Made by a program: the position numbers and the translations under genes
From: Opitutaceae bacterium
GTDB taxonomy: Bacteria; Verrucomicrobiota; Verrucomicrobiia; Opitutales; Opitutaceae
Length of the DNA: 64,000 bases
NCBI GenBank assembly: GCA_003151515.1
Contig: PLXS01000017.1
Coordinates: forward strand, 1 to 64,000
Direction of reading: 5' to 3'
Part shown: in pieces, positions 15,811 through 25,137 of the stretch
How positions within the stretch are numbered: position 1 is the first letter of the stretch
How the letters are laid out: each line of letters starts with the position of its first letter
The notes under the pieces: model-generated
What the model saw: the letters and a program-made list of their open reading frames with translations, nothing else
The model's database searches: none
What the model was told of the DNA's origin: nothing

Positions 15811-17226
15811 CTAGGGCCGGTTCCCGGAGACCGAGGCGCGCTCGCCGGCGGCGTTCTCGATTCGGTTCCCGTTGAGCTGGTTGTCGTGGACTACCGCGTC
15901 CCTGACCTTCGGCCCGATGACGATGGCCGTCCCGGGTCCGGCGCCCTTCACGACGTCCGGGTAGATCAGCAGCGAATTGTCGTGGATGTTGGCCTGTCCG
16001 TCCAGGATCTCGACCATGGGTCCGTGCAGCTCCCAGGGCACGAGCCGCGAGTCGGAGACCGAGACCAGGCCGGCGTTCTCCCATTTCACGACCCGGTCGA
16101 GCTCCCCCCAGAAGCTCCCCCCGCGCACGAAGAGGATGACCGAGGTGGGCTCGGTGACCTCGACGCCGTTCAGCGTGCGCACCTGGGAGGCGCCCTGCTC
16201 GGAGCTGCGGCCCCAGATGGCGGTGCGTGTCTTGCCGCGTCCGTCGTTGGCGATCGCCAGGTTGGAGATGGACACGCCCGGCTGCTGGGTTGCGTCCGCC
16301 AGGATGCCGATGTCGACGCCGTCGAAGTCGACCTCCGACATCTGGCCGTTCGTCGCGCCGTCCTTGGACGCCGAAAGCTCCATGCCGACGTGGTAACCCC
16401 AGCTGAAGACGTTTTCGACGACCTCCCAGTCGGCGCGCTGGAATATGAAGGAGGTCGCATGCGCCTCCGTGAAGTCGATGACCTTCTTGTCCTGCGACCA
16501 GAACGGCCAGAAATGGACGTCGTGGATGCGGCCGATGTCGGTGCACCTGTCGACCCAGATCCCCTTGAGCAGGGGCTGGCCGTAGAGCCCGCGGATGTAG
16601 TGGCGCGACCCGCCCATCGTCGCCAGGTCAACCGCCTGGTAGGGGTTGACGAGAAGGACGTCGATCAGCGCCGCCCCGTCGCCGGCACCGCCCCTCACAG
16701 TCCAGGGGTAGGCGACGGGCGCGTCCGCGATCACCTGGTTGGGGTAGAAGACCTTCAGGCCCTGCAGCGTGGAGTTCGGCCCCTGCAGCGTGATGAACGC
16801 CGTGGCGTCGGCCTGCCCGGCGCCCTCGACGGCCAGCAGGGTGGATCCGGGGGCCTTCTCCCTGTAGAGGGTCGGGGCCTTGCCGATGCCAACGAGGGAC
16901 GTCTCCGCGGGCACCGAGAGGTGCGTGCGCACCAGGTAGCTTCCCGCCGGAAGGTACACGACGCCACCGCCGGCGGCGCCCACGGCGTCCAGGGCGGCTT
17001 GGATGGGCGCCGTGTCGTCGCTCCTGCCGTCCCCCTTTGCAAGGTACGGCGCTTTGCGCACGCTCACCCAGCCCGCGTCAGGCGCGTCAGGCTGGCCGGC
17101 CCGCGCGCTTGGCGCCCGGATGACGGGCATGAGAAGCAGCGCCGAGGCGAGCATGAGCGCGCCCCGCGCCGCACGTGACAGGTGACGCGCGAGCGCGGCG
17201 TGACTGGTGTTTGCGGTGGTTGTCAT
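15811..17226 (-). CDS. secreted right-handed beta-helix protein (pectate lyase superfamily 3)
   Basis: The 471-residue protein has an N-terminal signal region (ALMLASALLLMPVIRAPSARA). DGRSDDTAPIQAALDAVGAAGGGVVYLPAG then follows, the classic start of Pectate_lyase_3/GH28-type beta-helices. The rest is beta-helix coils with Asn/Asp ladders. No convincing GH28 catalytic motif (NTD, DD, GHG, RIK) is visible, so it may be a lyase or glycosidase of another family, or a carbohydrate-binding helix. Alternative starts exist inside the signal region. It is probably co-transcribed with the downstream hydrolase. Confidence 0.75.
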   Translation of the reverse strand: MTTTANTSHAALARHLSRAARGALMLASALLLMPVIRAPSARAGQPDAPDAGWVSVRKAPYLAKGDGRSDDTAPIQAALDAVGAAGGGVVYLPAGSYLVRTHLSVPAETSLVGIGKAPTLYREKAPGSTLLAVEGAGQADATAFITLQGPNSTLQGLKVFYPNQVIADAPVAYPWTVRGGAGDGAALIDVLLVNPYQAVDLATMGGSRHYIRGLYGQPLLKGIWVDRCTDIGRIHDVHFWPFWSQDKKVIDFTEAHATSFIFQRADWEVVENVFSWGYHVGMELSASKDGATNGQMSEVDFDGVDIGILADATQQPGVSISNLAIANDGRGKTRTAIWGRSSEQGASQVRTLNGVEVTEPTSVILFVRGGSFWGELDRVVKWENAGLVSVSDSRLVPWELHGPMVEILDGQANIHDNSLLIYPDVVKGAGPGTAIVIGPKVRDAVVHDNQLNGNRIENAAGERASVSGNRP

Positions 17227-17233
17227 CCTGGTC

Positions 17234-17280
17234 GGGGAAGGGAGGCGGGGAAGGGAGGCGGGGAAGTGGGGCGGGGAAGG
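17234..17280. repeat. 13-bp G-rich tandem repeat, about 3.6 copies
   Basis: Units GGGGAAGGGAGGC (17234-17246, 17247-17259), GGGGAAGTGGGGC (17260-17272) and a partial fourth copy lie in the leader between two divergent genes, 8 bases from the beta-helix gene start. The plus strand could form a G-quadruplex. The rest of 17281-17447 shows no gene. Confidence 0.8.
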
Positions 17281-17447
17281 GCCGGCACCCGTTGGCGAAT
17301 CCCATTCGCCTCAGGGCCCGTAGGGGTTGCCCGAAACTGCCCGATTCGGCGCCGTTTGTCCATCCCCGGACCGGGCGGCTGCGCGCGCCGCGCCCATGGG
17401 AACAGCCGGGTTGACCTGTCCCGGCGCCGTTCTTAGTGCTGGGCGCA

Positions 17448-18398
17448 ATGCCAGAGCCCGGCCCCGCCTGTGTGAGCGTGCGCGACCTGACCAAACGCTA
17501 CGGCGCCGTCGAGGCCGTGGCGGGCGTGAGCTTCGAGGTGTCCGAGGGCGAGGTGTTCGGGATCGTGGGGCCCAACGGGGCTGGGAAGACCTCGATACTC
17601 GAGTGCCTGCTGGGCCTTCGCGCAGCGGACTCCGGCTCGGTCACGATCGCGGGCGTCGACGCCCTGCGCAGCCCGGGGCGCGCGAAGGAGCGCCTGGGAG
17701 CGCAGGTGCAGCTGGGCTCCCTCCAGGACAAGATAACGGCCCGCGAGGCGCTCGGCTTCTTCGCGTCGTTCTACGAGCGCCGCGCCGGCGTCGAGGAGCT
17801 GGTCGGCCGCTTCGGCCTCGGGGACAAGGCCGACGCCCCGTTCGACTCCCTTTCGGGCGGCCAGCGCCAGCGCCTCCTGCTCTCCCTCGCGTTCGTCAAC
17901 AACCCAGAGATCGTGGTCCTTGACGAGCCCACCGCCGGCCTGGACGTGCATTCCCGACGGGAGCTTGGCGGGCTGATCCGCGGGATGCGCGGGTCGGGGC
18001 TGACCGTGCTCCTGAGCACGCACCACCTGGGCGAGGCCGAGGAGCTCTGCGACCGCATCGCCATCCTCGACAATGGAAGGATCATCGCCCTGGGGAAACC
18101 CTCCGAGCTCGTGTCCAGGTCGCGCGCGAGGCCGCGCTTGGAGGTGAAGACCGCCCGGCCCCTTGCGCCCGCGGACGCATCGTCGCTGGCGGGAGTCGTC
18201 GGCAGCGGCGCGGGCGACCAAGCCTGCTGGCTCGAGACCGCCGACGTGGGGGCGACGGTGACGGCGCTCATGGCCCGGCTGGCATCGGACTCGAACGCGC
18301 TCCTGGACATAGCGATCCGGCGGCCGACGCTCGAGGACGTATTCGTCGAGCTGACGGGCCGCTCATTCCCCGCCGCCGGCGCCGAGGGGCAGCCATGA
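17448..18398 (+). CDS. ABC transporter ATP-binding protein (ABC-2 exporter type)
   Basis: All nucleotide-binding motifs are present: Walker A GPNGAGKTS, signature LSGGQRQR, Walker B IVVLDEPTAGLD and the H-loop STHH. The C-terminal extension (RPTLEDVFVELTGRS) is typical of the CcmA/drug-exporter subfamily. The length of 316 residues from ATG 17448 is normal; a GTG at 17436 is an alternative. Its stop overlaps the permease start in ATGA. It powers the partner permease at the inner membrane; the exported substrate is unknown. Confidence 0.92.
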   Translation: MPEPGPACVSVRDLTKRYGAVEAVAGVSFEVSEGEVFGIVGPNGAGKTSILECLLGLRAADSGSVTIAGVDALRSPGRAKERLGAQVQLGSLQDKITAREALGFFASFYERRAGVEELVGRFGLGDKADAPFDSLSGGQRQRLLLSLAFVNNPEIVVLDEPTAGLDVHSRRELGGLIRGMRGSGLTVLLSTHHLGEAEELCDRIAILDNGRIIALGKPSELVSRSRARPRLEVKTARPLAPADASSLAGVVGSGAGDQACWLETADVGATVTALMARLASDSNALLDIAIRRPTLEDVFVELTGRSFPAAGAEGQP

Positions 18399-19741
18399 TG
18401 CGGGCATGCATCTATCGCGGCCTGCTGCGGCATTTTGCCCTGACCCTGCGGCTCAATTTCCGCAGCAGGCAGGCGGTCATCTACGGGTTCGTGATGCCGG
18501 TCCTCTTCCTCCTCGCGTTCGCCGGGATCTTCCGCGGGGACACGCCGCTCCTGCAGCACGAGATGGGCCAGCTGCTGACGATCACGATCCTCGGGGGGGC
18601 CTGCTTCGGCCTGCCGACCGCGGTCGTTGCCGAGCGCGAGCGCGGGCTCTGGCGCCGCTACAGGCTCCTGCCCGCCCCGATGGGCGGCATCCTCCTGGCG
18701 ACCCTCGCGGCCAGGCTCGTCCTGCTTGCGGCGGCCGCGCTGCTCCAGGTGGTGCTCGCGCGCGCCATCTACGGGACGCCGCTGCCGGCCGCGCCCGCCC
18801 AGGAGGCCGTCGCGTTCCTGTTCACCTCCTTCTCCTTCCTTGGGCTGGGCCTGCTCGTCACCGCGGTGGCCGACGACGTGCCCTCGGTCCAGGCCCTGGG
18901 GCAGTGCCTGTTCCTGCCGATGATCATGCTGGGCGGCGTTGGCGTCCCGCTCTCGGTCCTGCCGGCCTGGGCGCAGAGGGTCGCGGGCTTCATGCCCGGC
19001 AGATATGCGGTCGGCGTCCTGCAGCGCTGCAGCAGCAGCGCCAGCGGCCTCTCTGGGCAGGGGTTCAACCTTGTCGCCCTCGTCGTGATCGGCGCCGCGG
19101 CCGGTGCCATCGGCGTGCGCCTCTTCAGGTGGGACGCCGGCCGGCGGGCCGGCAGGCCGGCGTGGGCCTGGGTGGCGTCGGCCCTGTTTGCCTGGGTCTT
19201 GGTCGGGGGTGCGGCGGCCGCGACCGGCCGCCTGGGGCCCGCGGCGCCCGGTGAGGACGACTTCGAGTCGATAACGGACGCCGAGGTGGGGGAGGTCACC
19301 TTCGACGACCTTCCCGGCGACAACGAGCTTGCGACGAGGCTCGCCCCACCGTTCGACGCGGCCGAGGCGCAGCACATGGCGGAATTCAGGGGGATGCTCG
19401 AGGCGTGGCCTCCCGGCCGGCTCGAGGACAAGGCGCAGGCGGCCAGGAACCTGCTCAGCGTCGCGGCGGTCGCGGACATAACCGCAAACCTACGGGAGGC
19501 CGAGATCGCGAGGGTGGTGTTCAACGTGCTCGTGGCGCGCAGCCCCCGCGGCGAGCTCGAGCGCATCCTCGCTTGGATCATCCTCAACCCGGAGGGGGGA
19601 AGCGTCGTGAACCATGTCCCCGAGCTGGGCCTGAGGCGCCGCCCCACGGAGGCGATCGTGCGCGAGCGGGTGACCCTGTACGCCAAGAAGCTCCTCGGCA
19701 GGCTCGAGGGAAAAATTCAGGAGGAGTCGCAACAAAGGTAG
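18395..19741 (+). CDS. ABC-2 type permease with an extra C-terminal domain
   Basis: Residues 1-250 form a normal ABC-2 permease with about six membrane segments (VIYGFVMPVLFLLAFAG, LLTITILGGACFGL, LFTSFSFLGLGLLVTAV, LVALVVIGAAAGAIGV) and the ERERGLWRRYRLLPA loop. After an additional hydrophobic segment at about 267-287, some 158 acidic, helical residues follow (SITDAEVGEVTFDDLPGD onwards). That part is not in standard permeases, which stop near 250 residues. The extra segment would place the domain outside the cytoplasm. I do not recognise it. Start and stop are firm; the gene is coupled to the ATPase. Confidence 0.85.
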   Translation: MMRACIYRGLLRHFALTLRLNFRSRQAVIYGFVMPVLFLLAFAGIFRGDTPLLQHEMGQLLTITILGGACFGLPTAVVAERERGLWRRYRLLPAPMGGILLATLAARLVLLAAAALLQVVLARAIYGTPLPAAPAQEAVAFLFTSFSFLGLGLLVTAVADDVPSVQALGQCLFLPMIMLGGVGVPLSVLPAWAQRVAGFMPGRYAVGVLQRCSSSASGLSGQGFNLVALVVIGAAAGAIGVRLFRWDAGRRAGRPAWAWVASALFAWVLVGGAAAATGRLGPAAPGEDDFESITDAEVGEVTFDDLPGDNELATRLAPPFDAAEAQHMAEFRGMLEAWPPGRLEDKAQAARNLLSVAAVADITANLREAEIARVVFNVLVARSPRGELERILAWIILNPEGGSVVNHVPELGLRRRPTEAIVRERVTLYAKKLLGRLEGKIQEESQQR

Positions 19742-19809
19742 ACAACGGGCTGCGGACAGATCATCGAGGACGTTTCCAATCCTCGAACTCCGCCCAGCTC
19801 CCGGCCCCG

Positions 19810-21045
19810 ATGATCGCCCAAGCCCCATCCGACACCCTCGCCAGAATCGAGGCGGACCTGCGAGGGAACATCCTTCCGTTCTGGATCAGGCGCGTGCGGC
19901 TCGGGTCCGGTGGGTTCGTGGGCGCGATGACGAACGACCTCGCCGTGGACGCCTCCGCGGAGCGCGGGGCGCTCCTGACCTCCCGCATCCTCTGGACCTA
20001 CTCCGCGGCCTACGCCCGCTACCGGGACCCGGAATACCTCGCGATGGCGGACCACGCGTACGCCGACCTCCTCTCCGTGTTCCATGACGGGGCGAACGGC
20101 GGATTCTACTGGTCGGTGGCTTGCGACGGCACGGTGCTGCGCGACCGCAAGCAGGTCTACGGGCAGGCCTTCGCCATCTACGCCCTCGCGGAATACCACG
20201 CTGCGACCGGCCGGCGCGAGCCCCTGGACCTCGCCGTGGCGACCCAGGCCCTCGTCGAGGCGCACGCGCGCGACGGGCGCCACGGCGGCTACCTCGAGGC
20301 CTTCGGCCGCGGGTGGGAGCCGATCGCGGACATGAGGCTTAGCGCCGTGGACCTGAACGAGCCCAAGTCGCAGAACACCCACCTGCATGTGATGGAGGCC
20401 TACACGAGGCTCCTGGGCGTCTGGCCGGACGCGGGGCTTCGCGGGCAGCTTGCGCAGATCCTGGAGCTCATGCTCGGGCGCGTCGTGAATCCGCGCACGT
20501 GCCACCTGGGTCTCTTCTTCGCCGAGGACTGGACGCTTCGCTCGGACCGGATCTCATACGGGCACGACATCGAGGCGGCGTGGCTCCTGTGCCAGGCGGC
20601 GGACGCGCTCGGGGATGAGGGACTGAAGGGGCGCATCCGGCCCCTTGCGGTGCGGGTAGCCGAGGTGACCCTCGACCAGGGCGTGGACTCGGACGGCGGC
20701 GTCTACAACGAGGGGGCGCCCTCGGGGCTCACGAACACCAACAAGGAGTGGTGGCCGCAGGCCGAGGCGGTCGTCGGATTCCTGAACGCCTTTCAGGTGT
20801 CGGGCGAGGAGCGCTTCCTCGGCGCCGCGCTTCGCACGTGGGACTTCATCGAGAAGAGGATCATAGACCACAAGGGGGGCGAGTGGCTCAGGGGCGTCAC
20901 GCGCGAGGGACGCGTCCTGGAGGGCGAGCTCAAGGTGGGCTTCTGGAAATGCCCCTACCACAACGGGCGAACGGGCCTCGAGGCCACCCGGCGCCTGCGC
21001 GAGATCATCGCCGGTGGCGCCCACCTCCGAGTTTCCACGCCATGA
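19810..21045 (+). CDS. AGE-family 2-epimerase (cellobiose/mannobiose 2-epimerase type), cytoplasmic
   Basis: The 411-residue protein has the (alpha/alpha)6-barrel pattern of N-acylglucosamine/cellobiose 2-epimerases: RGNILPFWI, GALLTSRILWTYSAAY, RKQVYGQAFAIYALAEYH, SYGHDIEAAWLL (catalytic His), TNTNKEWWPQAEAVVGF and KCPYHNGRTGLEA (catalytic His). No signal peptide is present. It overlaps the GH130 phosphorylase gene in ATGA. In mannan degraders this pair converts beta-1,4-mannobiose to mannosylglucose and then phosphorolyses it, which argues for mannobiose 2-epimerase activity over cellobiose. The longer track frame reads out of frame through the permease gene. Confidence 0.88.
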   Translation: MIAQAPSDTLARIEADLRGNILPFWIRRVRLGSGGFVGAMTNDLAVDASAERGALLTSRILWTYSAAYARYRDPEYLAMADHAYADLLSVFHDGANGGFYWSVACDGTVLRDRKQVYGQAFAIYALAEYHAATGRREPLDLAVATQALVEAHARDGRHGGYLEAFGRGWEPIADMRLSAVDLNEPKSQNTHLHVMEAYTRLLGVWPDAGLRGQLAQILELMLGRVVNPRTCHLGLFFAEDWTLRSDRISYGHDIEAAWLLCQAADALGDEGLKGRIRPLAVRVAEVTLDQGVDSDGGVYNEGAPSGLTNTNKEWWPQAEAVVGFLNAFQVSGEERFLGAALRTWDFIEKRIIDHKGGEWLRGVTREGRVLEGELKVGFWKCPYHNGRTGLEATRRLREIIAGGAHLRVSTP

Positions 21046-22307
21046 AAAAGAAGAACCCCGGCGCCCCGCGCCCAAAGACCAAGACAGCCTCGCCCACAAG
21101 GAAGGGGGGCGGGATCCCGGCGGGCGCGCCCGCCGCATGGGCGGCGCGCCTCGCCCGGCTTCGCCGCGACCACGAGAGCTTCCTGTCGCGAAGGAATCCC
21201 GTCGACCCCGATTGGGACAACGGGGTCTTCGAGCGCTTCAAGCACCCCGCGATCACGTACCGCCACGCGCCCATCGAGTGGCGCTTCGACCTGAACCCGA
21301 AGACCAACCCCTTCCTCATGGAGCGCCTGGGCGTCAACGCGACCCTGAACCCGGGTGCGTTCCTCTGGAACGGCAGGCCCCACATGGTGGTGCGCTTTGA
21401 GGGATACGACCGCAAGAGCATCTTCGCGATCGCGGAGAGCCCGAACGGGTTCGACAACTGGAGGTTCTGGGACGAGCCCGTCGACCTGCCCGAGGTCAAG
21501 CCCGAGACCAACGTGTACGACATGCGCGTCACGTTCCACCAGGACGGCTGGATCTACGGGGTCTTCTGCGCCGAGTCCAAGGACCCGGCGGCGAAGCCCG
21601 GCGACCTCTCGAGCGCCGTCGCGGTCGCGGGCGTCGTGCGCACGAGGGACTTCAGGAAGTGGGAGCGCCTGCCAAACCTAAGGACGCCGGCCTCCCAGCA
21701 GCGCAACGTCGTACTGCACCCCGAGTTCGTCGGGGGCAAGTACGCCTTCTACACGCGCCCCATGGACGGGTTCATCGACGTGGGCTCGGGCGGCGGCATC
21801 GGCTGGACGCTCTGCGACGACATCGCGACCGGCGTCACCGGCCCGGAGGCGATCATCGACGGGCGCGCCTACCACACGATCAAGGAGGTCAAGAACGGGC
21901 AGGGGCCGGCGCCGATCAAGACGCCCGCGGGCTGGCTGCACCTCGCGCACGGCGTGCGCGCCTGCGCATCGGGCCTGCGCTACGTGCTCTACATGTTCAT
22001 GACCTCGCTCGAGGACCCGTCCAGGGTCACCGCGCGCCCGGGCGGGCACTTCCTGGCGCCGTACGGCGGCGAGGGCTTCGGCGACGTCTCCAACGTCACG
22101 TTCACGAACGGCTGGGTGGTGCTTCCCGACGGGACGGTGCTCATCTACTACGGGGGCTCCGACACGCGCTGCTACGTCGCGCGCTCGAGCGTCGAGAGGC
22201 TTGTCGACTGGTGCCTGAACACGCCCGAGGACGCGCTCACGACGCGCAGGGCGGTGGAGCAGCGCTTGAAGCTCATCCGCGCCAACAGGGCCGTCCTCGC
22301 CCGCTGA
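21042..22307 (+). CDS. GH130 4-O-beta-D-mannosyl-D-glucose phosphorylase
   Basis: The 421-residue enzyme closely follows the GH130_1 pattern: WRFDLNPKTNPFLMERLGVN, ESPNGFDNWRFWDEPV, TNVYDMRVT (general-acid Asp), RNVVLHPEF, GWLHLAHGVR and YYGGSDTR. GH130_1 enzymes use phosphate to split beta-mannosyl-1,4-glucose into mannose-1-phosphate and glucose in the cytoplasm. A basic 40-residue N-terminal tail (KKKNPGAPRPKTKTASPTRKG) precedes the domain and is unusual. ATGA coupling with the epimerase gene defines the pathway. It ends 7 bases from a convergent gene. Confidence 0.9.
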   Translation: MKKKNPGAPRPKTKTASPTRKGGGIPAGAPAAWAARLARLRRDHESFLSRRNPVDPDWDNGVFERFKHPAITYRHAPIEWRFDLNPKTNPFLMERLGVNATLNPGAFLWNGRPHMVVRFEGYDRKSIFAIAESPNGFDNWRFWDEPVDLPEVKPETNVYDMRVTFHQDGWIYGVFCAESKDPAAKPGDLSSAVAVAGVVRTRDFRKWERLPNLRTPASQQRNVVLHPEFVGGKYAFYTRPMDGFIDVGSGGGIGWTLCDDIATGVTGPEAIIDGRAYHTIKEVKNGQGPAPIKTPAGWLHLAHGVRACASGLRYVLYMFMTSLEDPSRVTARPGGHFLAPYGGEGFGDVSNVTFTNGWVVLPDGTVLIYYGGSDTRCYVARSSVERLVDWCLNTPEDALTTRRAVEQRLKLIRANRAVLAR

Positions 22308-22314
22308 GGCGGCG

Positions 22315-23772
22315 CTAGTTCGGGTCCCTGCCGAAGCGCGCCCGGAACGCCGAGCGCAGCTCCTGCGCCACCTCCGGCGGCGTCCGGGGCTGGCCGCGCA
22401 CGTGCGCCCACCACTCCAGCGCCTTGGCCTCGTTGCCCTGGCTCACGTAGTAGCCGGTAAGCATCGAGATCGCGGCCGGGTTCTCCGGCAGCTTCTCGAG
22501 CGAGAGGTCGAGCGCCTCGAGCGCCTCGCCGGCCCTGTTGATGGAGAAGAGCAGGCCCGCGAGCTGGATGAGCGGGTTGGTGTCGCCCGGGTTCAGCTGG
22601 AAGGCCAGCCTGAACTCGGCGATGGCCTCCTCGCTGCGCGCGGCGCCCACGAGGCGCCGGGCCTCCTCGAAGTGCAGGCTCGCCGCATCCGGGCAGTTCG
22701 CGAGGCCCGAGCGCAGCGCCTGCTCGGCCGCGGCGGTCTCGTGCATGGTTCCCAGGTACTGGTAGAGGAGCAGCCATGCGTCGTTGTCCTTGGGCGATAT
22801 CGCCACGGCCCTTCGCAGGTGCTCGCAGGCCTCGGGCAGATTCTGGTCGTGGGCTAGCAGCACGGCCAGCTGCCTGTGGAACGAGCCGCTCTTCGTTGTG
22901 AACGCGATCGCGCGCTCAAGCAGCTGCTCGGCGCCGGCCCGGTTCCCCGCGGCCTCCTGCACGGCCGCTGCGACGCTCAGCCTGTACGAATCGACGCAGT
23001 CCTCCATCAGCTCGTCCAGCCAGGGATCCTTTATGTCCACGAACTCCCGGGCGCCGATCGTCCGCTTGAGCGCCTCGGCCTCGGGCTGCCTGCCGAGGTG
23101 CTCGTAGGCGGCCGCCAGCGTCTCGAGCCCGCCCACGAATTCCGGATTCTTCTTCAAGCAGCCCTCGAGGCGCTCCCGCGCCTTCTCCCAGTCGCCGTTG
23201 AGCAGCTCGACCTTGGCCAGGCCGAGCTCGGCGTAGGGGTTGCTGGGCTCCCTCTCCAGCACCTGGTTGAAGACCCGGGTGGCGTCGGCCCTCCTGTTGG
23301 CGATCAGCATCTCCTGGCCCAGGCGCACGCGCGCCGCGATGTAGCCGGGAGCCAGGTCGACGGCGAACTGCTCGCGCTCGAGCGCCTCGTCCTGGCGGCC
23401 GAACTGGGAGAGGATGGCGGCCTCCAGGTGGGGCCAGCGCGCATTGCGCGGCTCGAGCGTCCTCAGGGCGCGGTAGCACTGCATCGCCTCGTCGTAGAAG
23501 CTGTTGGCGTGGTAGAGCCTGCTCACCCTGGCGAGGCCTTCCGCCGAATGGAGGTAACTGCGCGCGAGCTGCTCCGAGGCGCCCAGCTCGTCCCCGAGCT
23601 CCGGGGGCATGGCGCTCAGGTCCGGGCGCGCGGGGATGGCCGCAACCACGGCGGCGCGCCTGAGCGCCATCCGCGCGGCCAGCCCGGCGCACGCCACGGC
23701 GACGAGCGCCGCCGCGAGATACAGCGGCCAGCGGCTGCGCCCCGGCTCTACTTCTTGTGAGATTGTCGCCAT
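22315..23772 (-). CDS. membrane-anchored TPR protein
   Basis: The 485-residue product has one N-terminal membrane segment (RWPLYLAAALVAVACAGLAARMAL), then a long helical array of tetratricopeptide repeats (EPRNARWPHLEAAILSQFGR, EREPSNPYAELGLAKVELL, NPGDTNPLIQLAGLLFS), probably facing the periplasm. I use ATG 23772, which overlaps the upstream lipoprotein gene by 25 bases; the track's longer frame is antisense noise. TPR arrays mediate protein contacts. Its operon with an FG-GAP lipoprotein suggests an envelope assembly or secretion role, which is only inferred. Confidence 0.8.
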   Translation of the reverse strand: MATISQEVEPGRSRWPLYLAAALVAVACAGLAARMALRRAAVVAAIPARPDLSAMPPELGDELGASEQLARSYLHSAEGLARVSRLYHANSFYDEAMQCYRALRTLEPRNARWPHLEAAILSQFGRQDEALEREQFAVDLAPGYIAARVRLGQEMLIANRRADATRVFNQVLEREPSNPYAELGLAKVELLNGDWEKARERLEGCLKKNPEFVGGLETLAAAYEHLGRQPEAEALKRTIGAREFVDIKDPWLDELMEDCVDSYRLSVAAAVQEAAGNRAGAEQLLERAIAFTTKSGSFHRQLAVLLAHDQNLPEACEHLRRAVAISPKDNDAWLLLYQYLGTMHETAAAEQALRSGLANCPDAASLHFEEARRLVGAARSEEAIAEFRLAFQLNPGDTNPLIQLAGLLFSINRAGEALEALDLSLEKLPENPAAISMLTGYYVSQGNEAKALEWWAHVRGQPRTPPEVAQELRSAFRARFGRDPN

Positions 23773-25040
23773 ATGACTATCCGGCCCATCCTCTCGAACG
23801 GCGGGTATCCCTCGAAGCCGCAGCTCACAATGCTCGGCAGCCCCGACCCGTCGAGATCGGCGGCCGCGCACGAGATCTGCTCGATCGGCTCGTGGGCGAG
23901 GATATGCATCGTGAAGTTCTGCTTGCCGTCGTTCTTGAAGACCACGAGCGACGCGGCCTTGGGGTTCGTCCAGGTGTTGAACGCGCTCGTGCACACGATG
24001 TCCATAACACCGTTCCCGTCGAGGGAAACCCCGATCGGCGAGTAGGCGCCCGGCAGGTTGCCGATCCGGTGGTACTTGAAGAACCCGTTGCCCAGGTTCT
24101 CGAGCCACTGCACGCCGTGCCATGGGCGTAGCCCCGGGTCCGCATACGCGAAACCGTCCCCGTTGGTGTAGAGGATGTCGGGGCGGCCGTCATGGTTGAT
24201 GTCGCAGAGGCTGATGCCGCTGCTCCCGTAGTCCTCGTTCGTCGAGCCGAACAGCACCTTGTTCGTGAAGTTGCCGCTGCCGTCGTTCTCAAACAGGTAG
24301 ATCTCCTCGTATTGCTGCGAGACCAGCGCGACGATGTCCTGGTGGCCGTGGCCGGTCATGTCCGCGCAGCAGACGTTGATCGTGCCCGGAAGGCTTAAGA
24401 GTATGTGGCTCTCGAAGCGCCAGTTGCCGAGGTTTCGCATCCAGCGGATCTCCCCCTGGGTGTAGCCGAACTGGCCGACCGCGAGGTCGAGCTTGCCGTC
24501 GCCATCGAGGTCGGCGGCCTGCACATCGGTCACCCGCGCGATGTGGTCCGCTATCAGGTGCCTGCTGAAGTGCTGGTGGCCGTCGTTTTCTAGGATGTAG
24601 ATCGATCCTATCTTGTCGTTGTTGGGGAACACCTCGCCCATGCAGGCGACAAGGAGGTCGAGGTGGCCCGTGTGGTTCATGTCGACGGCCTCGACGTGCA
24701 CGACCCCCGGCAGTTGGTCGGCCAGGATCGACTCGGTGAACTTCCCCTTCGGGTACTGCCGCAGCCAGACGATCGCGTTCAGGTGGTCGTCGCAGGCGAG
24801 GATGTCGGGCAGCCCGTCCTGGTCCAGGTCGACGATGCAGACGTGGGACATCCAGGGGTTGATGTCGTAGTGGTCCCCGACCTCCTCGGGCTTGAACCTG
24901 CCGGTGTCCTCGATCGCCTCCGTGCGCGTGACGCTGATGGGCGCCTCTGGGGCGCTCTTGGTGCAGCCGCCCGCCGCGAGGAGGGCGAGGGCCGCGGCCG
25001 CGGCGAGCAGGAAGATTGGGCGACTGTGCGGCAGCGGCAT
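23748..25040 (-). CDS. FG-GAP/VCBS repeat lipoprotein (beta-propeller)
   Basis: From ATG 25040 the 430-residue protein begins with a lipoprotein-like signal (IFLLAAAAALALLAAGGC-TKS). Successive FG-GAP blades follow, with Asp-rich calcium loops (DLDQDGLPDILAC, DLDGDGKLDLAVG, DINHDGRPDILYTNGD, SLDGNGVMDIVC). Such seven-bladed propellers act in ligand or surface binding outside the cytoplasm. The track begins at 25166, but those residues look like leader sequence and overlap a promoter-like site. It overlaps the downstream TPR gene, so the two are probably one operon. Confidence 0.82.
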   Translation of the reverse strand: MPLPHSRPIFLLAAAAALALLAAGGCTKSAPEAPISVTRTEAIEDTGRFKPEEVGDHYDINPWMSHVCIVDLDQDGLPDILACDDHLNAIVWLRQYPKGKFTESILADQLPGVVHVEAVDMNHTGHLDLLVACMGEVFPNNDKIGSIYILENDGHQHFSRHLIADHIARVTDVQAADLDGDGKLDLAVGQFGYTQGEIRWMRNLGNWRFESHILLSLPGTINVCCADMTGHGHQDIVALVSQQYEEIYLFENDGSGNFTNKVLFGSTNEDYGSSGISLCDINHDGRPDILYTNGDGFAYADPGLRPWHGVQWLENLGNGFFKYHRIGNLPGAYSPIGVSLDGNGVMDIVCTSAFNTWTNPKAASLVVFKNDGKQNFTMHILAHEPIEQISCAAADLDGSGLPSIVSCGFEGYPPFERMGRIVIWRQSHKK

Positions 25041-25137
25041 GGATTTGCGGTATACCGATGCCAGACGGCGGACCCTTGGGGACGGTTGCGGGCGTCCGTT
25101 CGAGATCACCTCGTGGGCTTGATTCGGCGGATTGCCC

